From: an uncultured Desulfobacter sp.
GTDB taxonomy: Bacteria; Desulfobacterota; Desulfobacteria; Desulfobacterales; Desulfobacteraceae
Direction of reading: 5' to 3'
Assembly: GCF_963664415.1 (NCBI RefSeq)
Contig: NZ_OY761445.1
Location: forward strand, 434,001 to 498,000
DNA length: 64,000 nucleotides
Each line of letters begins with the position of its first letter. The stretch's first letter is position 1. A model generated the notes under the pieces. The model made no database searches and was not told the DNA's origin. It was given only the letters and a program-made list of their open reading frames with translations. Both the position numbers and the translations under genes were made by a program. Positions 44,648 to 53,803 of this stretch are shown in pieces.

Positions 44648-46153
44648 ATGCAAAAACGTTTTTTATTTCTGTCAGACGCCCTTAGGTCAAAAATCTGTCT
44701 AATTTTTATTTTTGTAACGCTGCTCACGGGCTGCAAAGCCGTAGGGCCGGACTATAGACAGCCGGACCTTTTCCCTGAAGGGCCTTGGCATGCCCCCATG
44801 CAAAAGGGATTGGCCCAGATACCGGCAGACCCGGAACAGCTGGCCCAATGGTGGACCGTGCTCAATGATCCGGTGCTCACGGATCTGATATCCCGTGCAG
44901 TTCAAAATAATCCGGATGTAAAACTGGCCCTGGAACGTATTCGTCAATACCGGCTGCTCAAGGGAATTAAACAATCAGACAGGTTGCCCACCGTCAATGC
45001 CTCGGGGGGGGCGTCGTGGAGCGGTACCAGCAATGAAGGCGGTACCGGCACCGTTTCCAAGGCCTATAGCGCGGGACTTGATGCAAGCTGGGAAATTGAC
45101 CTGTTCGGCCGGATACAACGCTCCATTGAAGCTGCGGACGCAACGCTTTCAGCCAAACAGGAGGTGCTGCGAGACGCTTTGGTCAGCCTCGTGGGAGACC
45201 TTGCCGCAAGTTACATTGATGTACGAACGGCCCAGATACGCCTGAATGTTGTCCGACAAAGCATTAACTCCCAGACAGAATCATTCCAGCTCACCCAGTG
45301 GCAGAACCAGGCGGGCCTCACCGATGAACTGGATGTTCACCAGGCCCGGTACAGCCTGGAAAATGCCAAAGCCCAGATTCCGTCCCTTGAATCCACCCTG
45401 TCCGAGGCCATGAACCGCGTAGCCGTGCTCTCGGGTCTTGCCCCCGGCACCCTGAATGAAAAACTGATCCCCCCCTACCCTTTGCCCATGCTGCCGGCGA
45501 CCATTGCCGTTGGGCTTCCTGCAGACGCCCTGCGCCGCCGGCCCGATATCAGAGAGGCTGAGTACGAACTCATTGCCCAGACCGCCCAGGTGGGCGTGGC
45601 CACGGCAGACCTTTATCCTAAATTGACCCTGTCCGGCTCCATTGGCGTGGATGCCCTGAGCCCTGCCGAGCTCATAGACAATACGCTGGATCCTTCCCAC
45701 TGGGCCCGGTCTCTGGCCGCAAGCCTCTCCCATACCCTGTTTGATGCCGGCGCTATTCGTAAAAATATAAAAGTCCAGGACTCATTGCAGGAACAGGCCC
45801 TGATACAATACGAATCGGCGATCCTCTCTGCCCTGGAAGAGGTGGAAAATGCCCTGGTGGCCTACGTCAAGGAACAGATCCGGCTGGAACACCTGACCGT
45901 TGCCGCCGAACAGGCCCGGATTGCTGAAGATCTGGCCAAAAAAAAATACGAATCCGGTCTTGTTGATTTCACCACGGTGCTGACATCCCAGCAGAACGTG
46001 TTATCCTATGAAAGTGATCTTGCCACAAGCCAGGGGGCCTGTGTCTCCAATCTGATCTTCCTTTATAAAGTCCTTGGCGGGGGCTGGACCCCGGTCGAAT
46101 CTGACATCCCAAAGGGCGAACAACTCAAACCTGAAACAGAGCAAACCTCTTAA
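44648..46153 (+). CDS. outer membrane efflux lipoprotein (NodT/OprM type)
   Basis: A 501-residue outer-membrane factor. The lipobox is LLTGCKAVGPDYRQP, with Cys near residue 29. Two repeated OEP domains follow (NNPDVKLALERIRQYRLLKG and the helical coiled coils around SYIDVRTAQIRLNVVRQ, ALRRRPDIREAEYEL, and ENALVAYVKEQIRLEHL). It forms the trimeric outer-membrane tunnel for the downstream HlyD-type adaptor and MacB-type ATPase/permease. The 16-base gap to the adaptor indicates one operon. Confidence 0.92.
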   Translation: MQKRFLFLSDALRSKICLIFIFVTLLTGCKAVGPDYRQPDLFPEGPWHAPMQKGLAQIPADPEQLAQWWTVLNDPVLTDLISRAVQNNPDVKLALERIRQYRLLKGIKQSDRLPTVNASGGASWSGTSNEGGTGTVSKAYSAGLDASWEIDLFGRIQRSIEAADATLSAKQEVLRDALVSLVGDLAASYIDVRTAQIRLNVVRQSINSQTESFQLTQWQNQAGLTDELDVHQARYSLENAKAQIPSLESTLSEAMNRVAVLSGLAPGTLNEKLIPPYPLPMLPATIAVGLPADALRRRPDIREAEYELIAQTAQVGVATADLYPKLTLSGSIGVDALSPAELIDNTLDPSHWARSLAASLSHTLFDAGAIRKNIKVQDSLQEQALIQYESAILSALEEVENALVAYVKEQIRLEHLTVAAEQARIAEDLAKKKYESGLVDFTTVLTSQQNVLSYESDLATSQGACVSNLIFLYKVLGGGWTPVESDIPKGEQLKPETEQTS

Positions 46154-46169
46154 CATCTTTGGAGTCCCC

Positions 46170-47468
46170 ATGGATTTAACTGATGATATAAATGCGACAT
46201 TAAAAAACACCAGTCCCACAAAAAAGGGCAAAAAGCGAATTTTCGTAGTTTTTTTGATTCTGATTATATGCGCAGCAGGGGCATATTTTTTTCTGCTGCC
46301 CCAAGGCTCGTCCGGCGGCGGGCCGGACGCCGGCATCTCTTTTAAGACGGCACCGGCCGCTATAACCGATATTCACGTAACCGTGTCTGCCACCGGCACA
46401 CTGGAGCCCACCAATGAGGTGGAGGTGGGCAGCGAATTATCCGGCACCATCCAGGAGGTGTTTGTGGATTACAACGACCAGGTCACCGAAGGCCAGGTCT
46501 TGGCCCGACTGGACATTACGGACCTGCAGGCCCAGGTGCGTAAAAGTAAAGCGTCTCTGGCATCTGCCCGGGCCTCCGTACGCCAGGCCCAGGCGACAGT
46601 GGAAGAGACAAAACTGAAGTTAAAAAACCTCAAAAAAGTTCGAGAATTGAGCGGCGGCAAAGTGCCGGCTCAGACCGATATGGATGAAGCCCAGGCCAAC
46701 TACACCCGGGCTCTGGCTGATGAAGCCAGGGCAAAAGCAAGTGTAGCCGAGGTCCAGGCGTCTTTGGACAGTACCTTAACCGAACTGGCCAAGGCAGATA
46801 TTATCTCTCCGGTAAACGGGGTCGTCCTGACCCGGGACATTGAAAAAGGTTCCACTGTGGCAGCCTCATTTGAGGCCCCGGTGCTGTTTACCTTAGCTGA
46901 AGACTTAACCAAAATGAAGCTGAATGTAGATGTGGACGAAGCAGATATCGGTGTGGTCACGGAAGGACTTGACGCCAACTTCACCGTAGATGCCTACCCC
47001 CAGCGCAAATTTGCGGCAAAAATCCAACAGGTCCGGTTTAATGCCACCACCACGGACGGGGTGGTCACCTATGAAACCATCATGACCTGTGACAACGCCG
47101 ATTTAGCGTTGCGTCCGGGCATGACCGCCACAGCGGACATTATTGTCAAGCAGGCGAATCAGGTCTTATCCGTACCCAGTGCCGCCCTAAGATTCTCAAT
47201 GCCCAAGCCCGAAAAAAACAGCAGCAGCCCATCGTTATTAAGGATGTTCATGCCCGGCCCGCCCAGACGCGGGAACCGCCCGACCAAGCATGTGACTATC
47301 ACAGGCGGCAAAGACCAGAAGACGATATGGATTCTGGATGAAAACAAACGGCCACGTCCTGTGCCTGTTAAAACGGGCTTAACTGACGGTGTCAACACCC
47401 AGATTCTGGAAGGAGAGATCACCCAGGGCACCGAAGTCATTGTCTCAGCAACAACAAAGGGCAAATAA
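46170..47468 (+). CDS. HlyD/MacA-type periplasmic adaptor
   Basis: A 432-residue membrane fusion protein with an N-terminal helix (RIFVVFLILIICAAGAYFFLL), a lipoyl half-motif (GTLEPTNEVEVGSELSGTIQEVFVDYNDQVTEGQVLARL), a coiled coil, the matching return (DIISPVNGVVLTRDIEKGSTV) and beta-barrel domains. A Pro/Gly-rich insertion (FSMPKPEKNSSSPSLLRMFMPGPPRRGN) interrupts the last domain. The ATG at 46170 follows GGAG; the longer frame overlaps the upstream gene. Confidence 0.92.
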   Translation: MDLTDDINATLKNTSPTKKGKKRIFVVFLILIICAAGAYFFLLPQGSSGGGPDAGISFKTAPAAITDIHVTVSATGTLEPTNEVEVGSELSGTIQEVFVDYNDQVTEGQVLARLDITDLQAQVRKSKASLASARASVRQAQATVEETKLKLKNLKKVRELSGGKVPAQTDMDEAQANYTRALADEARAKASVAEVQASLDSTLTELAKADIISPVNGVVLTRDIEKGSTVAASFEAPVLFTLAEDLTKMKLNVDVDEADIGVVTEGLDANFTVDAYPQRKFAAKIQQVRFNATTTDGVVTYETIMTCDNADLALRPGMTATADIIVKQANQVLSVPSAALRFSMPKPEKNSSSPSLLRMFMPGPPRRGNRPTKHVTITGGKDQKTIWILDENKRPRPVPVKTGLTDGVNTQILEGEITQGTEVIVSATTKGK

Positions 47469-47472
47469 AGCC

Positions 47473-48204
47473 ATGGCCGAAAAAGAACGCCCTTTGATTT
47501 CCCTGACTCAGGTCACCAAGGCATACGGCAGCAACGAAGCCAAAATCTTTGCATTGCGAGGCATTGATCTGTCCATTGAATCCGGTGAATTTATTTCGGT
47601 GATGGGACCGTCTGGTTCGGGAAAATCCACCTGCATGAACATTTTAGGATGTCTGGACACCCCCACGTCAGGCCAGTATAAATTCGGCGGGGTGGAGGTG
47701 AGCCATATGAGCCGAAAACAACTGGCCACCCTGCGCCGGTTTTATCTTGGCTTTGTATTCCAGGGGTTTAACCTGCTGAACCGGACTACGGCCATGGAGA
47801 ATGTGGAGCTGCCCTTGATATACAGGGGCATGCCGCCCAAGGAACGTAAAACGCTGGCGCGCAAAGCCCTTGAACAGGTGGGGCTTGCCGGGCGAGAAGC
47901 CCACACCCCCGGGGAGTTATCCGGAGGCCAGCAGCAGCGGGTAGCCATTGCCCGGGCCATTGCCACCACCCCGTCGGTATTATTCGCCGACGAGCCCACG
48001 GGCAACCTGGACACGGCCAGAAGCCATGAAATCATGGCGCTTTTAAGACAATTAAACAGGGAACAGAAAATCACCGTGGTCATGGTCACCCATGAATCAG
48101 ATATGGCCGCTTACTCGGACCGGATCATTCATTTTGTGGACGGCCAGGTAGCTGACGTTGAGAACGGGCATGCCCCGGCAGCCAAAGGAGGCCAGGACCA
48201 ATGA
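47473..48204 (+). CDS. MacB/LolD-type ABC ATPase
   Basis: A 243-residue ATPase with Walker A GPSGSGKST, signature LSGGQQQRVAIARA, Walker B LFADEPTGNLD and H-loop VTHE. All catalytic residues are standard. In typical MacB the ATPase and permease are fused; here they are separate genes overlapping by 4 bases. The start at 47473 lies 4 bases after the adaptor stop. Confidence 0.95.
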   Translation: MAEKERPLISLTQVTKAYGSNEAKIFALRGIDLSIESGEFISVMGPSGSGKSTCMNILGCLDTPTSGQYKFGGVEVSHMSRKQLATLRRFYLGFVFQGFNLLNRTTAMENVELPLIYRGMPPKERKTLARKALEQVGLAGREAHTPGELSGGQQQRVAIARAIATTPSVLFADEPTGNLDTARSHEIMALLRQLNREQKITVVMVTHESDMAAYSDRIIHFVDGQVADVENGHAPAAKGGQDQ

Positions 48205-49406
48205 TCTGGAACACCTTTATCCTGGCCTTACGGGGCATCCGGCGTAATGTCTTACGTTCGGTGCTCACCATTCTAGGCATCATCATCGGTGTGGCCGCCG
48301 TGATTACGCTTGTGACCATTGGAAACGGTACCACGGCCCAGGTGACTCAACAGATCGCGGCTATGGGGACCAATGTTCTGCTCATTAACCCGGGCCAGCG
48401 CCATGGACCCGGCGGGGCATCGGGGGCTCCCAGTTTTTCAGTCAAAGATGTCCAGGCCATTGAACAGCAGATCAATGATCTGGCAGGTGTGGCGCCGGCC
48501 GTATCCGCATCTGCTGTAGCCGTTGTTGGAAACCAGAACTGGAGCACCAGCATTACCGGTACCACCAATGATTTTTTCAAGGTACGCAACTGGAGCATCA
48601 AAGCAGGACGGACATTTAACGAAAATGAAATCAGCGCCGGGCGCACCGTATGCGTGGTTGGGGACACCATCCGCGAAAACCTGTTTGGCGACGCGGACCC
48701 TGTGGGACAAAAGCTGCGCCTGAGCACGGTATCCTGTCAGATCGTCGGGCTGTTGGCGGCCAAAGGCAACTCATCCATGGGCCGGGACCAGGATGATTGT
48801 GTGATCATGCCCATGAAAGCAGTCCAGCGCCGTTTTACCGGCAACAAGGACATTCCCTTTATCCAGGTGGCGGTTAAAATCGGTGCATCCACAAGCACAG
48901 CGTCAACCGCCATCCAGTCGCTCTTAAGAAAACGCCGCCACCTCTCTGATAATGAAGAGGACAATTTCAGAATCATGGACACCAAGGAGCTTGCCTCCAT
49001 GCTCACCTCTACCACCAAAACCATGACCGCCCTGCTCGGGGCTGTGGCGGCAGTGAGTCTTCTGGTCGGCGGCATCGGTATCATGAACATTATGCTGGTC
49101 TCTGTAACCGAGCGCACCCGTGAAATCGGCATCCGCCTGGCCATCGGTGCCTATGAACACGAAGTGCTGCTCCAATTCTTGGTGGAATCTGTAGTACTCT
49201 CCTCCTTTGGCGGCATATTCGGCATTATCCTGGCCCTGGCAGCTTCCTTTGGTGCCACAAAAATGCTGGCGATTCCCTTTGCTCCGGATATCTCCATCAT
49301 CGTTATTGCATTTTTCTTTTCCGCCGCTGTGGGGGTCGTGTTCGGATACTTCCCAGCCTTGAAAGCGGCCCGCATGGATCCCATCGATGCTTTGCGGCAC
49401 GAATAA
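48201..49406 (+). CDS. MacB-type ABC permease
   Basis: A 401-residue permease with an N-terminal helix (RGIRRNVLRSVLTILGIIIGVAAVITLVTIG), a MacB periplasmic core (about 50-245) and a C-terminal FtsX domain with VSVTERTREIGIRLAIGA and three helices. With the upstream ATPase, adaptor and outer-membrane factor it forms a full tripartite exporter for a peptide, lipid or drug; the substrate is unknown. Confidence 0.95.
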   Translation: MIWNTFILALRGIRRNVLRSVLTILGIIIGVAAVITLVTIGNGTTAQVTQQIAAMGTNVLLINPGQRHGPGGASGAPSFSVKDVQAIEQQINDLAGVAPAVSASAVAVVGNQNWSTSITGTTNDFFKVRNWSIKAGRTFNENEISAGRTVCVVGDTIRENLFGDADPVGQKLRLSTVSCQIVGLLAAKGNSSMGRDQDDCVIMPMKAVQRRFTGNKDIPFIQVAVKIGASTSTASTAIQSLLRKRRHLSDNEEDNFRIMDTKELASMLTSTTKTMTALLGAVAAVSLLVGGIGIMNIMLVSVTERTREIGIRLAIGAYEHEVLLQFLVESVVLSSFGGIFGIILALAASFGATKMLAIPFAPDISIIVIAFFFSAAVGVVFGYFPALKAARMDPIDALRHE

Positions 49407-49462
49407 AACCCCACGAAGGCGAATCTCCATAAATTAATTTTTAAATAATATCAAAAAAATAG

Positions 49463-49500
49463 GGGTTTCCCTGATAGACATCTATTCTGGTTGATGATAC
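49463..49500 (+). repeat. 38-bp upstream repeat, copy 1
   Basis: It runs GGGTTTCCCTGATAGACATC to GGTTGATGATAC and follows an A-rich tract. It matches 52061-52098 at 33 of 38 positions. It ends 107 bases before the patatin start. Confidence 0.65.
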
Positions 49501-49607
49501 GAAACTGTTTGAGATTAATCCATATTTTATCTTAATTGTATTTTCGTAATAGTCGGGTGAATTGTTTAATTATTCTGATTTTGAAACACACAATAAAGGA
49601 GAATAAT

Positions 49608-50642
49608 ATGACCTATCCATTTAAAAACTTGGTATTCGAAGGTGGTGGTGTAAAAGGCATTGCATATGTGGGCGCAATGAAGGTGTTAGAAAAAGAGGGG
49701 ATACTAAAAAATATCAAGAGAGTCGGCGGAACCTCTGCAGGATCAATAAATGCCGTGTTGTTTGCTTCCGGATACAGTAATCAAGAGACATTGAATGTAT
49801 TAAACACGCTTGATTTTAACGACTTTAAAGATGATAACTGGGGTGTTTTACGTGATATGAAACGTCTGCGTGAAGAGTATGGATGGTATAGAGGTGACTT
49901 TTTCCGAGATTGGATCGCTGAATTATTAAAAAAGAAAACCGGCAGGTCAAATATTACGTTTAAAGCGTTGCAAGAGCATTCCGAGAGGTCTCTATATGTG
50001 TATGCCTCAAATTTATCCACCAAATTTGGTGAAGTTTATTCTCCCGAGCATACCCCGAGAATGAGAGTTGTCGACGCAGTTAGGAGATCAATGTCAATAC
50101 CGTTATTTTTTCGCGCAGTCAGAGATGATCGCGAAGACGTATTTGTAGATGGTGGCGTTATAAATAACTATCCTGTTAAATTGTTTGATCGTGACAAATA
50201 TCTTGAAAATAAAGAACTATTAAGGATTCCGTCGTACTACGAAAAAGAAAATAAAAATCTGTTGCTCAAATCACCAAAAAGCAGTCAATATATCTACAAT
50301 AAAGAAACATTGGGTTTTCGGCTAGATTCCGCCAAGGAAATAGGTGTATTCCGCGACGGACAAGAACCTCAGCATACCGAAATTGAGCACTTTTTGGATT
50401 ATACGATGCAGCTTATCAAGACAGTGCTATCGGTACAAGACAGCCAACATCTTCATGAAGACGATTGGCATAGAACTGTATACATTGACTCTCTCGGTGT
50501 GGAGACAACAGAATTCGATTTAAAGGACAGTCAAAAAAAGGCTTTGGTGGCATCAGGGAAGGAGTCAACGGAAAAATATCTGAGCTGGTGGTCGGATGTG
50601 AGCAATGATCTTGCAATAAACCATCCAACATCAAAAGAATAA
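49608..50642 (+). CDS. patatin-like phospholipase
   Basis: A 344-residue lipid acyl hydrolase. The oxyanion motif FEGGGVKGIAYVG, the nucleophile GTSAGSINA (GxSxG) and the dyad Asp in VDGGVINNYPV are all present, so it should be active. No signal peptide is seen. AAAGGAG sets the ATG at 49608. Codon use is AT-richer than the metabolic genes upstream, which marks the start of the accessory region. Substrate and role (membrane remodelling or an effector-like function) are open. Confidence 0.9.
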   Translation: MTYPFKNLVFEGGGVKGIAYVGAMKVLEKEGILKNIKRVGGTSAGSINAVLFASGYSNQETLNVLNTLDFNDFKDDNWGVLRDMKRLREEYGWYRGDFFRDWIAELLKKKTGRSNITFKALQEHSERSLYVYASNLSTKFGEVYSPEHTPRMRVVDAVRRSMSIPLFFRAVRDDREDVFVDGGVINNYPVKLFDRDKYLENKELLRIPSYYEKENKNLLLKSPKSSQYIYNKETLGFRLDSAKEIGVFRDGQEPQHTEIEHFLDYTMQLIKTVLSVQDSQHLHEDDWHRTVYIDSLGVETTEFDLKDSQKKALVASGKESTEKYLSWWSDVSNDLAINHPTSKE

Positions 50643-50958
50643 ACACCTGAGAACCTGCGCACTCAAAAATATTTTCAAACATAATTTGCGTTATGTTCAA
50701 CATTGTGTTTTAAATATCTGCCAAAGTTGACATTTAATAATTAGTGCCTGACCGAAAACCATAAATTTTGTCGGTTACTTAGGTTGACTGCAAATTTTAA
50801 TCATCAGGATACTCTATGTATTCCAAAGGTTTTGATTTATGTCCGCCTTGTGCTCGACAATATTTCCAGGTTTTGGTTCAGATACTAACTAAATTGCCTG
50901 GATCGTGTTGCTCAAGCTATCCGGACAGAACTTTAAAGATTCGAAAGGAAGAAAAAGT
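50643..50958. other. intergenic region before the PEP-CTERM-type gene
   Basis: A 316-base stretch. There is no coding potential, no clear terminator after the patatin gene, and a TTGACA at 50727 without a convincing -10 box. Confidence 0.5.
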
Positions 50959-51819
50959 ATGTCTCATAAATATTTCATTATAGTGTTCAGTGCTTTGTTT
51001 TTATTTCTGGGATTGAGCACGGCCCAGGCTGTCATAGGCGAGGATGATGCCTATGTTTACTACACCTACCAGATTGAAGACGGCAGCTTGTGGGGAGGCG
51101 AAGTTTGGGAAAGATTCATGGAAGGTGACGGAATCTCAGCTGTCAGTAGCCTGTCGGATCCTTCCACCAATTATGCAGTTTCTGAAATCCGGCATTCATC
51201 TTTAGACTATATAAAAGGAGCTTGTGCTGAAGCCTCTTTTAGTAATGCTGCATATCCCGAAACTGTGTCAGGGGGATATGGCGTCAGCATTGCTGACGCT
51301 TATGTGGAAATTACTAAAACATTTGAAATCCAGCAAGCAGGCCAAGCGTCAGTCACATTTTCTTTGGAAGGATCGTTATCATCTTCAGGAATGTTGTCGG
51401 AAGCCGATTACGCCTTAGAGGTTTGGGATGAGTATGATGATGATATGCTTAACGCCGTTTATGTGGATGACTCGGTCCAAAATGGGATTATGCAGGTGAA
51501 TGAATCCTTGCAGTTTTTTTATAACTTTGGTGAAGACGATATCGATCAATCGTTCGATGTAACTCTGGCACTTTATATTCGGGTCGTTGCGGGCAATGAA
51601 TTTTTCGATGCGCAATCCGAAAATGGTGATTCCGAAGGCGTTGTGGATGGTTATGCTGTAGCAAATTTTTTAGAGACCTTGTCCTTTGATTCCATTACAG
51701 GCGGTATCGTGGCCGTTGGAGACGAAATCCCGCCGAGCGTCCCTGTCCCGGCCAGTGGAATTCTGCTTATTTCCGGCTTGATCGGCCTGGCCTCTTGCAC
51801 ACGGAAAAGGGCTGTTTGA
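50959..51819 (+). CDS. secreted protein with PEP-CTERM-like C-terminus (VPVPASG)
   Basis: A 286-residue exported protein: signal peptide (FIIVFSALFLFLGLSTAQA), a beta-rich acidic body of about 220 residues with no recognised domain, and a C-terminal VPVPASGILLISGLIGLASCTRKRA. This tail has the proline motif, hydrophobic helix and basic end of PEP-CTERM/VPxxP sorting signals, processed by an exosortase-type enzyme (none in the window). AAAGGAAG fixes the start at 50959. A terminator follows. Confidence 0.75.
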   Translation: MSHKYFIIVFSALFLFLGLSTAQAVIGEDDAYVYYTYQIEDGSLWGGEVWERFMEGDGISAVSSLSDPSTNYAVSEIRHSSLDYIKGACAEASFSNAAYPETVSGGYGVSIADAYVEITKTFEIQQAGQASVTFSLEGSLSSSGMLSEADYALEVWDEYDDDMLNAVYVDDSVQNGIMQVNESLQFFYNFGEDDIDQSFDVTLALYIRVVAGNEFFDAQSENGDSEGVVDGYAVANFLETLSFDSITGGIVAVGDEIPPSVPVPASGILLISGLIGLASCTRKRAV

Positions 51820-51866
51820 TTTAGGACCGCAGATGAAATAAAAGTATTCGTCTTAAAATTCTTAAT

Positions 51867-51899
51867 AAGGGCTGTCTGACATGGGTCAGACAGCCCTTT
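51867..51899 (+). terminator. Rho-independent terminator after the PEP-CTERM-like gene
   Basis: A 14-bp perfect stem AAGGGCTGTCTGAC with its complement around ATGG, followed by a short T run. Confidence 0.85.
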
Positions 51900-52170
51900 G
51901 CGTTTGAGAAGAGATGGCGGACAATTGCTTTTAAGAGATACAAATGCTTCCGCACCTTTTATTGAGCAAAGCTAAACGAATCGCACCACTGCATGTAGAT
52001 TGACATGAGATGAAAAGATTAGTCACCCAATTAATAACCCTAAAAACACATAAAAAATAAGGGTTTCCCTGATAGATATCTACTTAGGTTAATGATACAG
52101 AATAAACTAAATTGATATCAAGTTACATCATCTTTCGCTCGAATAGATTCTAAAGGAAAAAGGAGGACCC
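51900..52170. other. intergenic region before the short lipoprotein ORF
   Basis: After the terminator this stretch holds only the second copy of the 38-bp repeat (52061-52098); no gene is seen. Confidence 0.5.
52061..52098 (+). repeat. 38-bp upstream repeat, copy 2
   Basis: It runs GGGTTTCCCTGATAGATATC to GGTTAATGATAC and also follows an A-rich tract. It contains the palindrome TAGATATCTA. It ends 72 bases before the 19-codon lipoprotein ORF. Confidence 0.65.
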
Positions 52171-52230
52171 ATGAATTTTTTTATAATACTTCTGCTACTC
52201 CTTACCGGCTGTACATCTAAATCCAGTTGA
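52171..52230 (+). pseudogene. 19-codon lipoprotein leader, probably a truncated gene
   Basis: The ORF has a very strong AAAAGGAGG site and encodes a hydrophobic leader ending in a lipobox, LLTGCTSKSS, then stops. A full signal peptide with an SPase II site and no mature part is best read as the 5-prime end of a lipoprotein gene that lost the rest. The sequence right after it resembles a group II intron 3-prime end, which would explain the break. A genuine tiny lipoprotein cannot be excluded. Confidence 0.55.
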
Positions 52231-52250
52231 CAACTTGCAATCAAAACTTA

Positions 52251-52310
52251 GTGACTGTCACGTACGGTTCTAAGGGTGGAAAGGGACTAAAAAGGCCCTG
52301 ACCTATCCGA
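52251..52310 (+). mobile_element. probable group II intron 3-prime remnant (domains V-VI)
   Basis: CGTACGGTTCTAAGGG is the conserved 3-prime strand of domain V in bacterial group II introns, followed by GGAAAGGG...GGCCCTGACCTATCC, like domain VI with its stem and the bulged-A TGAC. The 5-prime strand of domain V is lost or eroded (only GTGACTGTCAC remains) and no reverse transcriptase is present, so this is a dead fragment. Confidence 0.5.
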
Positions 52311-52351
52311 TTGAACCGGAATATATACTCATTTTATGAGGAGGAAAGAGC

Positions 52352-53638
52352 ATGCATATTCAGGATGTATATAGCCATGATGCTTATAATGCACTGCAAC
52401 CTCAACAGTGTGTTATAAAAGTTGACAAAAAAAAGTTCAAAACCCCATTTAAATCACCAGAAGATTGGCGAGATCACTGGATCTATTTCCTAATGGTCGA
52501 CCGTTTTGATAATCCTGTAAAACAACCAGCCGGTGCTGACCCATATCTCCCCTACCAAGGTGGTACATTCGAGGGCATTAAACAACGTTTGAATTATTTA
52601 AGAGATCTCGGTGTAGGCGCGATTTGGCTTTCTCCGGTCCAATTCAATCCACAATGGTTCGAAAACTATTATGGTGGATATGGCATTCAGGATTTCATGA
52701 GAATCGAACCCCGTTTTTGTAAAGACCCCAAAAAAGCGCTTGAAGATCCTGATATTGCTGATAACGAGTTCCGTGAGCTGGTTGATCATATCCATGCAAA
52801 AGGTATGTATGTCATTGGGGATATTGTTCTTAATCATATGGGTGATTTATTTAATTATGAAGGAATGAAAGATACTCAGGTATGGAGAGATATTCCGTAT
52901 GATGTGTATTGGCGAGATGTCGATGGCTGTCCCAAAGGGGATTGGATGGCAGTCGAAAATATTCAAAATCTTCCTATAGATGCCGGCCCCTCTCCCAGAA
53001 ATTTAGCTGAAAATAAATTCTTCCGACGTCAAGGCGAAGGTCGCAGTTTGCCTTTTGGCGATTTTTCATGTTTGAAAGAACTTGTAACCGAGTACCAAGA
53101 TCATGAAACAAATTCCTATCTGGTTCGTAATATACTGATCCGTGCATATCAAATCTTCATGGCTAAATTTGACATAGATGGATACAGAATAGATACGCTC
53201 CAATATGTGCATAGAGATTTCTCAAGAATTTTTGGAAACGCTATGCGAGAATACGCACAAAGTATCGGCAAAAAGAATTTCATCTGTTTTGGTGAGGTGT
53301 GGGATGATAATAACGAAGAACAGATTGCAAACTTTATCGGTCGAAACACATCTACTGATGAAGGCATCATTGGCGTAGATACCGCGATCGATTTTCCCAT
53401 GCGCAAACGACTGGTGAATGTAATCAAAGGCTTTGACGCTCCTAAAACCTTAGCAGATCACTACGAAACAAGAAAAAACGTACTTAAAACAATCTCCAGT
53501 TCACATGGTGATGCCAGCGGGCATTACATTACTTTCCTCGATAACCACGATCTGAATGAACGATTTCACGTAAACGAGTGGAGTGAACAAACGACGATGG
53601 CATTAGCCTGTATTTTTTGCATGGCCGGAACGCCCTGT
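52352..53638 (+). pseudogene. GH13 alpha-amylase-family gene, 5-prime part (split by IS21-type element)
   Basis: The first 429 codons of a GH13 enzyme acting on alpha-glucans. Conserved regions are GAIWLSPVQ, IGDIVLNHMGD (I), DGYRIDTLQYV (II, nucleophile Asp), FGEVWDDNN (III, general acid Glu) and FLDNHDLNERF (IV). No signal peptide is seen. The frame breaks after GTPC at the insertion site and would read 30 foreign codons to a stop at 53728. All catalytic residues are in this part but the barrel end and C-domain are lost, so it is probably inactive. GAGGAGGAAAG precedes the ATG. Confidence 0.92.
53632..53638 (+). repeat. target site duplication, left copy
   Basis: GCCCTGT, repeated at 56448-56454 on the other side of the IS21-type element. 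IS21-family insertions usually make 4-8 bp duplications. Confidence 0.75.
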
Positions 53639-53743
53639 CGGAATTGCAACACAAAATTGACCCCTCTCGACAACCCAATTTTGACCCCCCCTGTTGTTAA
53701 AATCATTCTCTTATCGCTTTTTATATAGTTCCGGTTTGGGTAA

Positions 53744-53797
53744 CGGCCAGGGCCAGGGGATCGGCCCGGCGCCGGGCCGATCCCCTGGCCCTGGCCG
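53744..53797. repeat. 54-bp perfect GC-rich palindrome
   Basis: Two exactly complementary 27-base arms with no loop: the left arm begins CGGCCAGGGCCAGGGGATCG and the centre is CCCGGCGCCGGG. Outside it TTGGGTA and TACCCAA extend the pairing. It begins right after the passenger ORF (leftward), so it may be its terminator. Confidence 0.85.
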
Positions 53798-53803
53798 GAC
53801 GGG

